Part shown: one piece after another, positions 22,654-33,500 of the stretch
How the letters are laid out: each line of letters opens with the position of its first letter
Position numbering within the stretch: position 1 is the stretch's first letter
From: Rhabditophanes sp. KR3021
Taxonomy: Eukaryota > Nematoda > Chromadorea > Rhabditida > Alloionematidae
Length of the DNA: 64,000 nt
Reading direction: 5' to 3'
Assembly (NCBI GenBank): GCA_963281155.1
Contig: CAUJLY010000001.1
Location: 2,914,001 to 2,978,000 of the forward strand
Notes under the pieces: generated by a model
Seen by the model: the letters and a program-made list of their open reading frames with translations, nothing else
What the model was told of the DNA's origin: nothing
Databases searched by the model: none
Program-made: the position numbers and the translations under genes

Positions 22654-23734
22654 ATGGAAACCACGGCGCTATTTGATTATTACAAAACCTACATTTACTA
22701 TTTAAAACTACTTCTTTCTATAAATGATAAAATTGTATTTGTAATTGGTTTCTCAGTGAGCATTCTTTTGATGTACATTTGTCAGACTATTAAAATGGAG
22801 GAATTTAAAAAATACAAAAAAATTATATTTTTATTTGCCGTAACAGATATTTTTTATAACACAGCACAGGTATTAAATCAACATGCATATGAGCAAGCAA
22901 ATAGATATGCCTTTTTTATTATCCATGGCCCAGCCTTATATTTCAATAAAAATATAATGTTGATTTCAGTTCTTTCTGAAATTGAATTTGCAATGGTAGA
23001 ATTGGCAAATAACTTAGTAGCATTTTTTTACCGATATTTGTTAATTGTTAAGTAAGTTTCATTTTTTAAGTGTTCTATTACAATAATTTAGAAGCCACTG
23101 TTTAACAACATATCAATTTTTATTTTTAATACTCTTAAATATATTGTGGAATAGTATTCTATGTATATTTATGTTTACAGAAGCAAAAAGGATATCAAAT
23201 GCAGAAATTGTAACCAATAAACAACTTTTGTTACCTGAGTTTTTTATTGGAACAAATCAAGAATCTCTTAACTATTTCGTCCTAATTAATCCAAATTCTA
23301 TTTTTTCATATCTGGGTTTACTTGTATTAGGATGTACAACAACAATAATCTTCATAGGAATATCAATAACTTTTGTAAAGATCCAAAAGAAATTAAAGGA
23401 AAATATGAACATGACTTCTGAAAAAACAAAGAAACTACAGAATCAGCTAACCTTAGTAATGGTTGTTCACGTTATCACTCCCTTACTGTTAATGGGATTA
23501 CCAGTCACATTTATATTGGCTAGTTTAGCACTCAACATAGATACAAATAGTTATGGGTATGGGCATATATTGTTCATGATAATGGTATGGCCAAATGTTG
23601 TCAATCCATTATGCTCAATTTTCTTGATAGGTCCATGCTACAAAAAGTTTTGTTTAATTTTTCATATTAGAAGTTCTAAACAAACACCGACAACAAAACT
23701 AACTCAAACAAAAATGGGATCTCTTCATGCTTAA
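22654..23734 (+). CDS. Serpentine receptor, Str/Srh/Srd superfamily
   Basis: Exons 22654-23051 and 23092-23734 (40-bp intron, GTAAGTTTC...TTTAG) encode 346 residues with about seven hydrophobic helices. The end of exon 1 is FFYRYLLIVK, the position of the E/DRY-like motif of this superfamily, followed by SHCLTTYQFLFLILL. The long extracellular loop contains LLLPEFFIGTNQESLNYFV. Helices six and seven contain QNQLTLVMVVHVITPLLLMG and WPNVVNPLCSIFLIGPCYKKF, the latter a hallmark of Str-like receptors (P..NPL..I.....Y+K). Chemoreceptor of unknown ligand. A decayed paralogue is at 35095-35905. Confidence 0.85.
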
Positions 23735-23949
23735 TAATGTTCATTTAATAAAACCACAAAAACTTGTTTAAATCTTATTGCCTATTACCATCATTCTCGT
23801 TAAGATCAAAGAAGTCGTGGCTAGTCTTGATAAAAGTATTCACATAATTATTATTGCCGTGTTGGAAGTCATCTAGTCCTCATGTTTAGCATCAATAACT
23901 GAGATGGTTATAAAAATAAAAGTTGAGCTAATTTATTTACAATAAAAAA

Positions 23950-24944
23950 TTAATTTTTGAAAGATCCTTTGAAAGTTAACTGAAAAGATCCGATCAAAAT
24001 ATCGTCATCATTTATGCAATCAGAAGGTGTATATACAAATGATTTAAGATGGGGATCGCCATAATTTACCATTGTGACGACATAATTTAGCGCATTCATG
24101 TGTGAATTTATAAAATTGACTGCTGTTCCGGTGAAGTTTTCAGCATCGACATATAATACGAATTCATGGACATTCTTAGCTTCTAGATGTTCGAGAATCA
24201 TAAGCACAAATTGCAATACATCAACTTTATCTATTATCTCGCTGCATTTGAAGACCAGTCTGTTAAATTTATTCACTAGCAAAAAATTATTCCAAGCAAA
24301 ATCGTCAAAACTTCCATGGCTTGATGTAGAATGTAAAATTAAATTGATGGGCTTATTTAATTTAGAATACTTTAGGCCATGAACAATTGCAAAGTTGCTG
24401 AATGAAGTGGGCATTGATATGCTTAGAGTATTTATATTTTGGAGCCAATTGTTGGTTAGCAGCTGGATATTGTTATCCGTTTTGCAATTGATGGCAAGTG
24501 TAATTTCTTTGCATGACTGTTGCAATTCGCTTTTTAAATCTAACAAAAACTCAGAAGGTTCCGAATATTCGATCATTATTTGAGCTCCACATTTTGCCAA
24601 TTTTATCCTTCTGAAATTATCAAAAAACTGTTCTCCAGTCTTAAACTAAAAAATAATAATCCAAAAATAAAACCCATTAAACTTACAATTGCGTATTTTC
24701 CAGTTGTTGCATTACCATGCAAATATTTCTCATGCAAAACAACGAATATTTCAAGACCTGATCGGCATGATTTGATATTAACTTTCATGCATGAAAAATA
24801 CTTGTGCTCCATTCTGTCTTCAAATTTATTTGCGATGTCTCGGAACCGTTTACATGTTAGATCCACATTGATCCTATCTCGATGACTTGTGAAAGATAAA
24901 ACATGTTGAATCATTTCAGTTGGAAGAGTGTTAAAGCTGTTCAT
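23950..24944 (-). CDS. F-box protein, nematode-expanded type (copy 2)
   Basis: Exons 24944-24687 and 24645-23950 with a 41-bp phase-0 intron (GTAAGTTTAATGG...TTTTTTAG) encode 317 residues. The F-box is LPTEMIQHVLSFTSHRDRI followed by NVDLTCKRFRDIANKFEDRM, closely matching copy 1 at 20375 (LACKRF, NFE..M+HK). The C-terminal region is diverged, with alternating Leu/Ile and acidic patches (SEPSEFLLDLKSEL; LQFVLMILEHLEAKNVHEFV). It is a probable SCF ubiquitin-ligase substrate adaptor; the target is unknown. The two copies flank a receptor gene and lie on the same strand, so a tandem origin with an inserted or intervening gene is likely. Confidence 0.8.
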
Positions 24945-25376
24945 CCTTGGATATGACTAAGTTAATTACAATGCCCAACTGTATTTATACTTTTCAATCT
25001 AATGTTATCTTGATCTAACAATGATTATGCTTATCTTTTTACTTTAGATGCTTAAAATAGTACCTGTCATTTCAATTAGATCTAAGATCTCCATAGATGT
25101 GTCATCAATATAAGTCCACAAATGAAATAAATAGATCAATTAGTATTGTTTGTCATCTACATTATTTTAATCTATAGATTATAGTGCATAGCTAGGGATC
25201 TTAAAATCTAATATCCAGTTTGTAACTTTGCGCATGCATACAATTTCCTCAAAACTAAATTCTTCTAAGAAAATGACAAAATCAATTGCATTTAAATAAC
25301 TTCTTTTATACGAAATGACTGTATCGATCCCTATTTTTTCTTCATTGAATAGCTGGAAGTGATAACATCATTTTAA
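24945..25376. other. Intergenic
   Basis: AT-rich, upstream of F-box copy 2. Contains several TTATC/GATAA-type motifs but nothing arranged clearly enough to call. Confidence 0.3.
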
Positions 25377-25721
25377 AGGTTCGATATTGAAATAAAAAGA
25401 TCTTCGACTAAACATAATACTTATCTTCATACGCACTATGAAAACAACAATGTTACAGAGAGAACTGTTGGACCGCGAGGAACAACCATTAAAGAACTGA
25501 TTAAATGTTCCAGAAGACACAGAATGTATCAAGGAAAAGCTGAGCAGTTAAAACAATTGGCCATTCTTGATGGAAACTACGTTGATCCACAATGCAGAAA
25601 CTGGAAGAATGCTCCAGGCAAGCCTGCTATGAAATTGGGACTTGCTTATGATGAGCTTTTTAGATATTTATCTGAACCAACCTCGATTTACAACGATGAC
25701 GCTTATTCAATTTGGCTCTAA
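25377..25721 (+). pseudogene. STAR/Quaking (GLD-1-type) remnant or highly diverged gene
   Basis: A 114-codon frame open from just after a TAA at 25374. Residues about 22-45 read HYENNNVTERTVGPRGTTIKELI, matching the end of QUA1 and the start of the KH domain in STAR proteins (NFVGR.LGPRG.T.K.L). After only a dozen residues the frame goes to QGKAEQLKQLAILDGNYVDP, which matches the QUA2 region (DELKR.QLMELAILNGTYRD). The central KH fold, about 80 residues in real STAR proteins, is therefore absent, and no RNA-binding domain can form. No start codon lies at its head. STAR proteins such as GLD-1 and ASD-2 bind mRNA; this locus is probably a partly deleted copy, though a rearranged gene with missing upstream exons is possible. 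Confidence 0.55.
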
Positions 25722-26671
25722 GTTATTATTTCTTCGTTATTTTAAAGCTATTTCGTATTTCGCAATATAAAGGACTTCTAAATTGTTTTTAATTCAATTA
25801 TCTTTCAGAAAATAATATTTTAATTGCATACAATAACCATTTTAATTACTACAAGTAAATACTTCAAATACAAAAATGCGACCGACGGGATTCAAACGCT
25901 TGATAATAATGTAATTAGTTTAAAAGTTGTCATGTTTTTGATAGATTCAGTGATGATCTTACATTTATATTTCTATATGTACTGCTACTGTAATTGAAAA
26001 AAATACCTTCATCATAGTAATACAAATCTGAGCATTGCTGATTTTGATCTTTATAAATATGAGTTAAATTTATTATACTTAAGCCAAATATTTTTTAATT
26101 GAAGCATGATAAAAGATAAATTAACAGTCAACTGCCCAACTTTACAATGATCAAGATTTTTATTGAATAAACGAGCAAAATAAATTTATATATTCTCCTT
26201 ATACTTAATGCTTATACAAAAAAACAATCAAAACAAACAAATCAAAATGAAGGAAACTGTGTTAAAACACAACCTATAATCACAAATCAGAATGCATCTA
26301 TGTATCTATTTGATCATTTGTGAAAGATGATACAAATGTTATTGCTGAAAATACATAGTATGATTTCCAAAAGACATTTCCGAAATCCATCTATAATATC
26401 TTGTGTCTGATACTTCATTAAACAGCGTTTTTATTTAATAAATAAGGCATCTGGCAGTGATAATTTTTAATGAATTTTACTAATTCTTAATATTGAATTC
26501 TAATATTGTGATCATTTACTTCTTACTATATAAGTACATTAATCGTTCATCACTGATGACATCGGTTAAAATTAGATTCATTTTGTTTTGTCTGTTCAAA
26601 TAATAACTGAGATAATTATATATTTTTCGTCATTTTCTAGAACACAAATAATTTGCCACTTAATTTTCACA
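25722..26671. other. Intergenic with a tRNA 3'-end remnant
   Basis: At 25877-25899 the minus strand reads GCGTTTGAATCCCGTCGGTCGCA (given in two parts: GCGTTTGAATCC then CGTCGGTCGCA), which looks like the T arm and acceptor 3' strand of a tRNA, but no matching 5' half lies upstream on that strand. The rest is AT-rich. A TTTCTAG at 26634-26640 precedes the next gene's start and may be its trans-splice acceptor. Confidence 0.35.
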
Positions 26672-27705
26672 ATGCTAGATTTCTATACGCTGCTGAGTTT
26701 ATCTATTTTTATTGTATCCGTAACATCAACCTTGACAGCTCTTTCACTATACAATCACTTTAAGGATAAAGACAGAATAAATGTAGCAATACTATCCATG
26801 TTTACCCAATTTTTTGTTGATTTGCTGTTTGCTTTTAATAATCTGTTGCTGCAACTTAAAGTAACAGTAATTAACTCATCGAATCATTTAACATTTCATT
26901 TTGTACATTTAAATTACTTTGATTTTTCAATTTACCAGTATTCTTTCTTCTTATGGATATTTGCAATTATATATTTCTTCGACTTTACAATGATAACAAT
27001 CTCTATCGTTGTCAGGTATCTCTTTGTAACTAACACTAAATTGGAATATAGAAGCTTCATTAGCATAATAGTTTTGGGACTGTTTTATACAATAATGGCT
27101 TCATCCGTGCCGTGCTTCTTTGGAATAGATAAAGAAGCTGACCCACAAAGAATTTATCGCAATTATAATGATACTTTCATTGATAAAAATAGCAAAAGTA
27201 TTTACATCAAACTTAATTACCAATTACTTCTGTATTCTGGGCCAATAACTTTTCTGTCTTTTTCAAATTTTTGGGTGATTACAACAGTTTTAATCAAATA
27301 TCGTAATTTTATGTTAAATAATGGAACATATATGAGTACATGCACTATCAGATTAAATCGGGAATTCTTTCAAATTCTATTATTGCAAGCATTAGCTCCG
27401 GTATTATTACAATTTGTTCCCACAGGTACGTTTAAAATAATTGACTACTTATGCATATATTTTTAGCCATTTACGTAATTATGATGTTTATGAACATTCC
27501 TACTAGAAGTATGGGTAATTGGTGTATCATAATTGCAAGTGCCATTCCTCTAGTAAATTCAATTCTATTTATTGCATTCCTTTCGAAATCCCGTCTAATT
27601 ATGAAAAGGAGATTCAAATTATTTTTAAATTTTATTTGTAGAAACCTTAATGAAGTTGATACAACCCAACAGTCCATTTGTTTGTCAAATATCCAACAAA
27701 AATGA
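26672..27705 (+). CDS. Serpentine receptor, Str-like
   Basis: Exons 26672-27425 and 27467-27705 (41-bp intron GTACGT...TTTTTAG) give 330 residues. I chose ATG 26672 because an acceptor-like TTTTCTAG ends 31 bp before it; the longer in-frame extension to 26588 has no ATG. Seven hydrophobic segments are visible: helix 1 FYTLLSLSIFIVSVTSTL, helix 3 ending ISIVVRYLFVTNTKLEYRSF (VRY at the DRY position), helix 6 EFFQILLLQALAPVLLQFVP and helix 7 with AIPLVNSILFIAFLSKSRL. This is the layout of Str/Srd-type nematode chemoreceptors. Ligand unknown. Confidence 0.82.
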
Positions 27706-28336
27706 GTAAAAAGAATTTGCTAAGCATAATGCTAAATAATGATGTTCAGGAACGTATCACGAAATAATTTGAAGAAAACATGAATTAATAGGCAGACAAA
27801 TATTTAGCAAGCTTGAAGTGTTGACAACGTTGTATTAAATGAACGTGTGGATATGATTTTGTATAATTACTTATATAGCATAGAATTTCTTATCTGAACA
27901 AAGCTTCTAATATTCTATGCGTAAAATTATTTACCCTACTTTTTCTTATTTGATATTTAAATGCTAGCCAAATTTTGTAAAAAATAGTTATATTGCTGTA
28001 CTTTGACAGTAATCTATTTAAAAAAATTATTCCTTAAGTACATACAATTAAATGATACCATTGTATGTGCATATTTATCCTATGCGGATAACAAAAATAG
28101 CAAGCCAGGAAGTACTTCACAGAATTGAAATTGCTTTACATGTTTAATAAATAAATTTAATACTATTTTACATCGAAGAATGAAGAGTATAATAATATCT
28201 AAAATAACTGCAGTTAAATGTCTCAAGTGATGTGGTGTTACTGCGGAATTTTAGGAATTGATACTAGAAACTGATATTGTATTTCATTATTTTAGTAAAC
28301 TTTAATATGGACTTAAAATAGAGATTAAAAAATTAT
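27706..28336. other. Intergenic
   Basis: No gene found. It includes the 3' flank of the minus-strand tRNA-Ile. Confidence 0.3.
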
Positions 28337-28410
28337 TGCCGCCAGCAGGGGTCGAACCTGCGACCTTGGGCTTATTAGACCCACGCTCTAACCGACTGAG
28401 CTATGGCGGC
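28337..28410 (-). tRNA. tRNA-Ile (AAU)
   Basis: Minus strand: acceptor GCCGCCA pairs with TGGCGGC, discriminator A. The anticodon stem TGGGT/GCCCA encloses CTAATAA with AAT at 34-36. T stem GCAGG/CCTGC encloses TTCGACC. 74 nt. The sequence is identical to the copy at 46727-46800 while flanks differ. Confidence 0.95.
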
Positions 28411-28565
28411 TATACATATCATTTTTGCATATTCATTCTGCGGCTTTGTAATAATTGTGAAGCAAATAATATTTTATTTAGTAATAAATATGTCCAATTA
28501 AACGTTTATTTAAAAAACAATTCAGAAATGATTACAGTTCAGCTAATTAATGTAGACCAGTGTTA

Positions 28566-31220
28566 TTATACCTGATTAATCAAATGCTTTGAACCGGAAA
28601 CTAATAGTTGATCTGTTGAATAGAATGAATTTAAGGTATTGGCTTGATTAGATGGATAACTTGAATTGAAATTATTTGTCAGATCCGAGGAATATCCTGA
28701 AGTATTATAGGTTTGGTCATTTAAACTATAACCTTGGTTAGAAGAATTATAAATTTGAGCAGATGGACTAGTAATAAAGGTTTGGTATAATTGAGGATGA
28801 ACTTTTTTTGTAGATTGTTCATAATTATTTGAGCTTGTAACAGCATTTTTAGGCATAGTATAATAATAAGGTCCGATATTTGTTTGTGACATAGTACAAG
28901 ATTCTGTATTTGGTCGGGGTAGTAGATATTCCATTTTTGCTTTTTTCGTTCCTTCATTGCTTTCATTCGGCCTTGATCTCTTATTTTTGCAATTGTCAAT
29001 GTATTGCGAGATTGATGGGAAATCCGTTCTGCATAAATCTGATGCTTTGCAGTTGTACAAATTTTCGATGTTTTTATTTGCTTTACTATTTAACAGTAAT
29101 TTTACAATCTCAAAATGCCCCAATTCAGCAGACATCATTAAAGCAGTTTTATTTTGCACATTTGTAAAATCAACCTTCGCCCCTCTTTTTACCAATTTCG
29201 ATACAATTCCTGGCATGTTCATTTCGCAGGCATAATGCAAAGCTGTCATGCCTGTGTAATATTTGCTCTTTCCGTTACCGGAAATATTTATGTCAATGTT
29301 GCAATTAAGGAGCATATCAACAACGACTTCCACGTTAACTGGATCAGCAATGATGCAATTAACTAAAGCTGACCTGCCAAAAATATCGTAATCATCAACC
29401 TTTAAATTGGGACTACTCAAAAGGATTTTAATTATTTCTACATTTCCTGAATTGGCAGCAATCATTAAACTACTCAATCCTTGATTATTGCGACTATTGA
29501 CATTTGATCCCAATTGCAATAACATCTTAACAACATTTGTCAGCCCAAACATTGTACCTAAAGTTAATGCCGTTTCGCCTTTATCATCAGTTGCGTCTAT
29601 AAAAGCACCTTTTTGACACAAAAAATTGATTTTATGCAACATAGTTCTTTCATCCAAAGGCGGAGATCCTTCAAAGCAACTATGGATAGGATAGTTTTTT
29701 GTTTTATATTCTACTTCATTGACATTGTGAATAGCGGGATCAAAATAACTTTCCAAATAATACTGGCTTCTGCAATAATTGTGTAATGAAGGAACAGCGG
29801 GTGTTTCGATTCTCGTTAATTTCTTCGGATATTCCACCTCAATATTGAATGCAGTTGGGGCATCTGAATTTGTAAATAATGTTTTGCTGGATCCAAATGT
29901 CTCACCAAATAAATTGTATGTGTTTCCTATTCTAATTTTCTTGGACTTGTAATTAACTCTTTTGTTTACAACACCTCCAATAATTAGTAAGCACAAACAA
30001 CAGATTCCTACAACCGACCAAATATAGCAATCGAATGTAGGATATTCAATATTATAGCCGATGACAGTCTTTATCCTGGGTAAAGCTTGAGACTGGTATC
30101 TGAAGTCAGTATCAGCTAAATCTATGAAGGATGCAACATTTCTAATTTCAGTAAAGCACTCCAATCTGTTGTATGCTTTTAAACAAGGTTCTATATCGAC
30201 TTCTGCTTCCACAAAAATATTTAACGAATGTGCCGTGCAGTTTTCTAAGTCATAATGTTCAAGATTATTGCTGTCAGTGCAATATATTCTCGCATTTCCT
30301 AATTTGTCATATTTGTAATTTAATACTGATCGTAGTTTAAGAGACAATTCAACTAAAGTACTTTTGAGTGTCATGTCATACTTATCATAATCACTGACAT
30401 TGAAAACTAGATAGTTATTTAAAAGTGACTTTTTATCCGTACAATCACCACCATCAAATAAAAACTCAGCTGTGTTGCATAATTGATCGCAAACGCCGTT
30501 AGAAGATTGTTCCTTACAATGGTGACTCCAATCACTAGATCCCTTTTGATTTGAACAATCATTGCCATCAAACATACAAGCTTCGTTGTTGCACAGGTTC
30601 CTACACTCCCCATTATTAGCAGTTGTTGAACAATACAGTGGGTCTACACAATCTCTATAAAATAGATTGTTCCCGTACTCCAAATCTGTGGTAGCGTAGT
30701 AGTCTTTAAAATGTTCTTTTTTTGTGTTGCAAAATTGTCCTTCGTAGCCAGTGTCGCAAATACATTCGAAGGAATCGTTTGAATTAAGGCATTTACCATA
30801 ATAACATAATTCTTTCCCAACTGCGTCACATGTGTTTATGTTTTGGTGGCAGAACTTACCCGCAAATAGATTCCCGCAAACACATTCGGAGACTCCAGTT
30901 GTCTCATTAACCAGACAAGTTGAGTTATTTTGACAAGGATTGCTGTCTCCATAACAAGGATTTGCAAATTCACAATGGTTACCAATTCTGCCGGAGGAGC
31001 ATTCGCATAAATACCCAAGACCATCATTTATACAAACTGATCCAGGAAAACACGAATGTTTATTGCAAGGTACATCTGCGAGGTTTTTGTTGGAACACCA
31101 TGTTGAAACAACTTTACCATCAGTTTCCTTAATGATACACTTATAGAATGTGCCATTAAGAGTAGTGGTAGCATGTGCCAAAAGTGGCAGAATAAATAAA
31201 ACTGCCGAAACGCCAATCAT
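28566..31220 (-). CDS. Notch-family receptor (LIN-12/GLP-1 type), reduced and intronless
   Basis: One uninterrupted 884-codon frame. Order: signal peptide (residues 1-20), three EGF-like repeats (about 52-83, 89-124, 131-164), two LIN-12/Notch repeats (191-222 with CMFDGNDC, 235-260 with FLFDGGDC), a heterodimerisation/NOD region to about 395, one membrane helix (398-418), a juxtamembrane RAM-like segment, five to six ankyrin repeats (about 525-735; ETALTLGTMFGLTNVVKMLL, GMTALHYACEMNMPGIVSKL), a bipartite basic motif (KNKRSR...KKAK, 745-762) and a Ser/Asn/Tyr-rich tail. Notch receptors are cleaved on DSL-ligand binding and the ankyrin fragment enters the nucleus to bind CSL (LAG-1). C. elegans LIN-12 and GLP-1 have more than ten EGF repeats, three LNRs and many introns; here both modules are shortened and no intron is seen. 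It may be a divergent or retrocopied Notch. Confidence 0.95.
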   Translation of the reverse strand: MIGVSAVLFILPLLAHATTTLNGTFYKCIIKETDGKVVSTWCSNKNLADVPCNKHSCFPGSVCINDGLGYLCECSSGRIGNHCEFANPCYGDSNPCQNNSTCLVNETTGVSECVCGNLFAGKFCHQNINTCDAVGKELCYYGKCLNSNDSFECICDTGYEGQFCNTKKEHFKDYYATTDLEYGNNLFYRDCVDPLYCSTTANNGECRNLCNNEACMFDGNDCSNQKGSSDWSHHCKEQSSNGVCDQLCNTAEFLFDGGDCTDKKSLLNNYLVFNVSDYDKYDMTLKSTLVELSLKLRSVLNYKYDKLGNARIYCTDSNNLEHYDLENCTAHSLNIFVEAEVDIEPCLKAYNRLECFTEIRNVASFIDLADTDFRYQSQALPRIKTVIGYNIEYPTFDCYIWSVVGICCLCLLIIGGVVNKRVNYKSKKIRIGNTYNLFGETFGSSKTLFTNSDAPTAFNIEVEYPKKLTRIETPAVPSLHNYCRSQYYLESYFDPAIHNVNEVEYKTKNYPIHSCFEGSPPLDERTMLHKINFLCQKGAFIDATDDKGETALTLGTMFGLTNVVKMLLQLGSNVNSRNNQGLSSLMIAANSGNVEIIKILLSSPNLKVDDYDIFGRSALVNCIIADPVNVEVVVDMLLNCNIDINISGNGKSKYYTGMTALHYACEMNMPGIVSKLVKRGAKVDFTNVQNKTALMMSAELGHFEIVKLLLNSKANKNIENLYNCKASDLCRTDFPSISQYIDNCKNKRSRPNESNEGTKKAKMEYLLPRPNTESCTMSQTNIGPYYYTMPKNAVTSSNNYEQSTKKVHPQLYQTFITSPSAQIYNSSNQGYSLNDQTYNTSGYSSDLTNNFNSSYPSNQANTLNSFYSTDQLLVSGSKHLINQV

Positions 31221-31779
31221 ATTTAAAAAGTGAAATGTAATAGCTACCTAATTTACTTTTATACCCAGCAAATAATTAGCAGATAGGCGTGTGTCAGATA
31301 TCTCTTCTAAAACAGTGTTTCAAGCAACGTTCACATGCCGTAATCTATTATTAATCTTTATTAATATGGTGCTTCTATTTCTCTGATTAACAGGTACTAC
31401 TTAATCTATGTTTAAAGCACATGGGAATGTGATGGTTCATTTTAAAATGCCCTTTGTGAATCTTGCTCAAAGTGCAATTTTTTGATATTAAAAACGAAAT
31501 TCAACAATAATAGATACTACGCATATAACTTAAATGGTCACTCTATTACTTTTGATTGCAGCTCTTATTTATCAATATATAATAATCGATATTTATGTCT
31601 ACTGCATAACAGAAATTAAAAAAACAATTTATTAAATGTTCAAAATATTAATTGTTAAATAAAGAAAAATTAATATATTAAGTAAAGCTTCCTTTTAACC
31701 TATACGGTCCGGCAAATTTTCTCAATCTTTTTACATTTTTGGCAATAATAAATGTATGATCCTAACTCAGTGGAGTCAA
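31221..31779. other. Intergenic, upstream of Notch
   Basis: Holds the Notch promoter region on the minus strand; a TATAAAA lies about 30 bp upstream of the ATG (plus-strand 31255-31261). No other feature recognised. Confidence 0.3.
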
Positions 31780-32309
31780 CTATACCCTTAATTGTTTTAG
31801 TAGATGATCATAATTAATTGGAAAGATAGGCAACTTTTTCATTGCCAACAAGGGACATAGATTGGTTAATTTTAGACAACTTTGTAGTTTTTCCAAATCA
31901 ATGAATGCAATGGTATTAGAGATGGCTTCTTCTTGTAGAAGGTACAATTTATAATCATTTTCTTTTGGCACTTTGCTTCCAAATAAATCAATTATAACTT
32001 ACTTCAATTTAAATCTAGAGTCCTGATCTAAATCTCCCTTGGAAAGAGTAAAGAAGGTAATATTATTATATTGATGAGAAAAGTCATCATAGTTTGCTTT
32101 TCTTTTTCGACTTAATTTAAGAGTAAAGATTATCCCGTTTTGTAATATTATTTCTTTTAATTTACAGTCTTTCGGTATAACGAACTTTTAAGAAGGTTAA
32201 TAATTGAGAAATCATTTGTCATTTTGAGAATAGGGGAGTAAAAGTTTACTTTAAAAGTACTTATGTTTGAATAATAAACGTTCTGGATGTCATTGCCACA
32301 AACATCGAT
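31780..32309 (-). pseudogene. Decayed protein-coding gene, family unrecognised
   Basis: On the minus strand, three gene-like segments run in order. From 32309 a frame (CGNDIQNVYYSNISTFKVNF) stays open to about 32165. A different frame continues with FVIPKDCKLKEIILQNGIIF and SRKRKANYDDFSHQYNNITFFT. It then hits a TAA near 31997 and goes on in the same frame with FGSKVPKENDYKLYLLQEEA and DLEKLQSCLKLTNLC, stopping at 31780. One frameshift plus one in-frame stop explain the pieces. The Leu-rich end is reminiscent of F-box C-terminal domains but the match is not firm. Confidence 0.4.
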
Positions 32310-32441
32310 TTATAAGTAGGTATTTGTATACCTTGGATCTAACTATATTATGACAAGCTTTAGGCAATGAAAGGTACAGACAAATTTATTTAACGTAGAA
32401 TACAATTATTTAAAGCTATATTTAACTGCAGATGAAACATC

Positions 32442-33026
32442 TTAACAATAACCGCAAGTTCTGAAATTATGAAATTAAAAAGTTAAATAGAATATTAACT
32501 TACTTTGGGCATTCTTTCTTCATCATTGGGCGATAAGTTGGATTAGTACAATAAGCTACCATTCCTTAAAAATTTAATAAGCTATTTATTTTATAATTAC
32601 TAGCTTACCCCTACAGGAATTCGGCCCACTACCTCCAACTTGGTCTTCACATGGAACTGTACTTACAGTTGTTGTTTGAGGTTGGACAGTCGTAGGATCA
32701 GGTAAATTACAGAAGTTACAGAATTTTTTACAATTTTTGATCATCAAAGGTTTGTAGAGTGGATTCGCACATAAACTTAAGGCAGCGCAATTAGACGAAA
32801 CATCGTTACATGGAGCTAGCGTAGTAACAACTGGACAATCATTGCAAGTTTTCTTACATCCGTCCATCATTGGAATAGGTGGATTTTGGTTACATAGAGT
32901 AACCCAAGTAGCACAGTCCGCAATTGTGTCCACACAAGCCGCTGCTGCATGATCATAGAAATAATTTTCATAGCCCGTGATAGAATTGAACACCAATGAA
33001 AAGGTAATCGTAAATAAAAGATTCAT
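32442..33026 (-). CDS. Secreted protein with three ShKT domains
   Basis: Exons 33026-32609, 32564-32504 and 32460-32442 sum to 165 residues. A signal peptide (MNLLFTITFSLVFNSITG) is followed by three ShKT modules: C..TIADCATWVTLC...MMDGCKKTCNDC, CNDVSSNCAALSLC...MIKNCKKFCNFC, and, after a Thr/Pro/Val linker, CEDQVGGSGPNSCRG...YC...MKKECPKTCGYC, completed only by splicing. The middle intron acceptor is TTTTTAAG. ShKT domains are six-cysteine folds common in nematode secreted and surface proteins; many are of unknown role, some attach to enzymes or block channels. No enzyme domain is present. Neighbour at 33501 is a two-ShKT paralogue. Confidence 0.85.
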
Positions 33027-33500
33027 TTTGGCCTGATTAACAGAAAATGATGTGTTAATGAATTTTCCATTAATTATAAATCATCTTGAATGTGGGTATT
33101 AACTTAGATAATGCTCTTATTTTAAGCTGATATCAAAAATGTGATTTTGGAAGAAGGTGCGGCTTTAAAACAATAAAAAGAGTATCATAATTCTTGATAA
33201 ATCTTTGAACACATCATTACTATATGAAAAAGTGATAGGAAATGTAATCGTAACTCATAGTCTTAAAAGATTATATTTTTAGGCAAAAAAATTGAATTTA
33301 AGCATTTTATAATTCAATATATATTTTAATACAGAACACAACATTTTTTAAAATGTTTTTTGTGTTCATACATAAATTCTACAAATTACTTACAAATCTT
33401 TTTCAGTTCTCTTATCTTTAACTAATCAACGTCATTTTAAACAAGTACATTTTGTAACGAAGTGGATTTATTTTATTAAAATAATTATGACTAAACATCA
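33027..33500. other. Intergenic between the ShKT genes
   Basis: AT-rich; upstream region of the first ShKT gene. Nothing else seen. Confidence 0.3.

Noticed and set aside
26588..26671. 28-codon extension of the Str-like receptor
   Set aside because: It has no ATG start and contains an acceptor-like TTTTCTAG, which places the start at 26672.
28336..28575. Open frame beginning with an AGVEPATLGLLD-type peptide
   Set aside because: It is the antisense reading of the tRNA-Ile at 28337-28410, a well-known spurious protein, followed by non-coding sequence.
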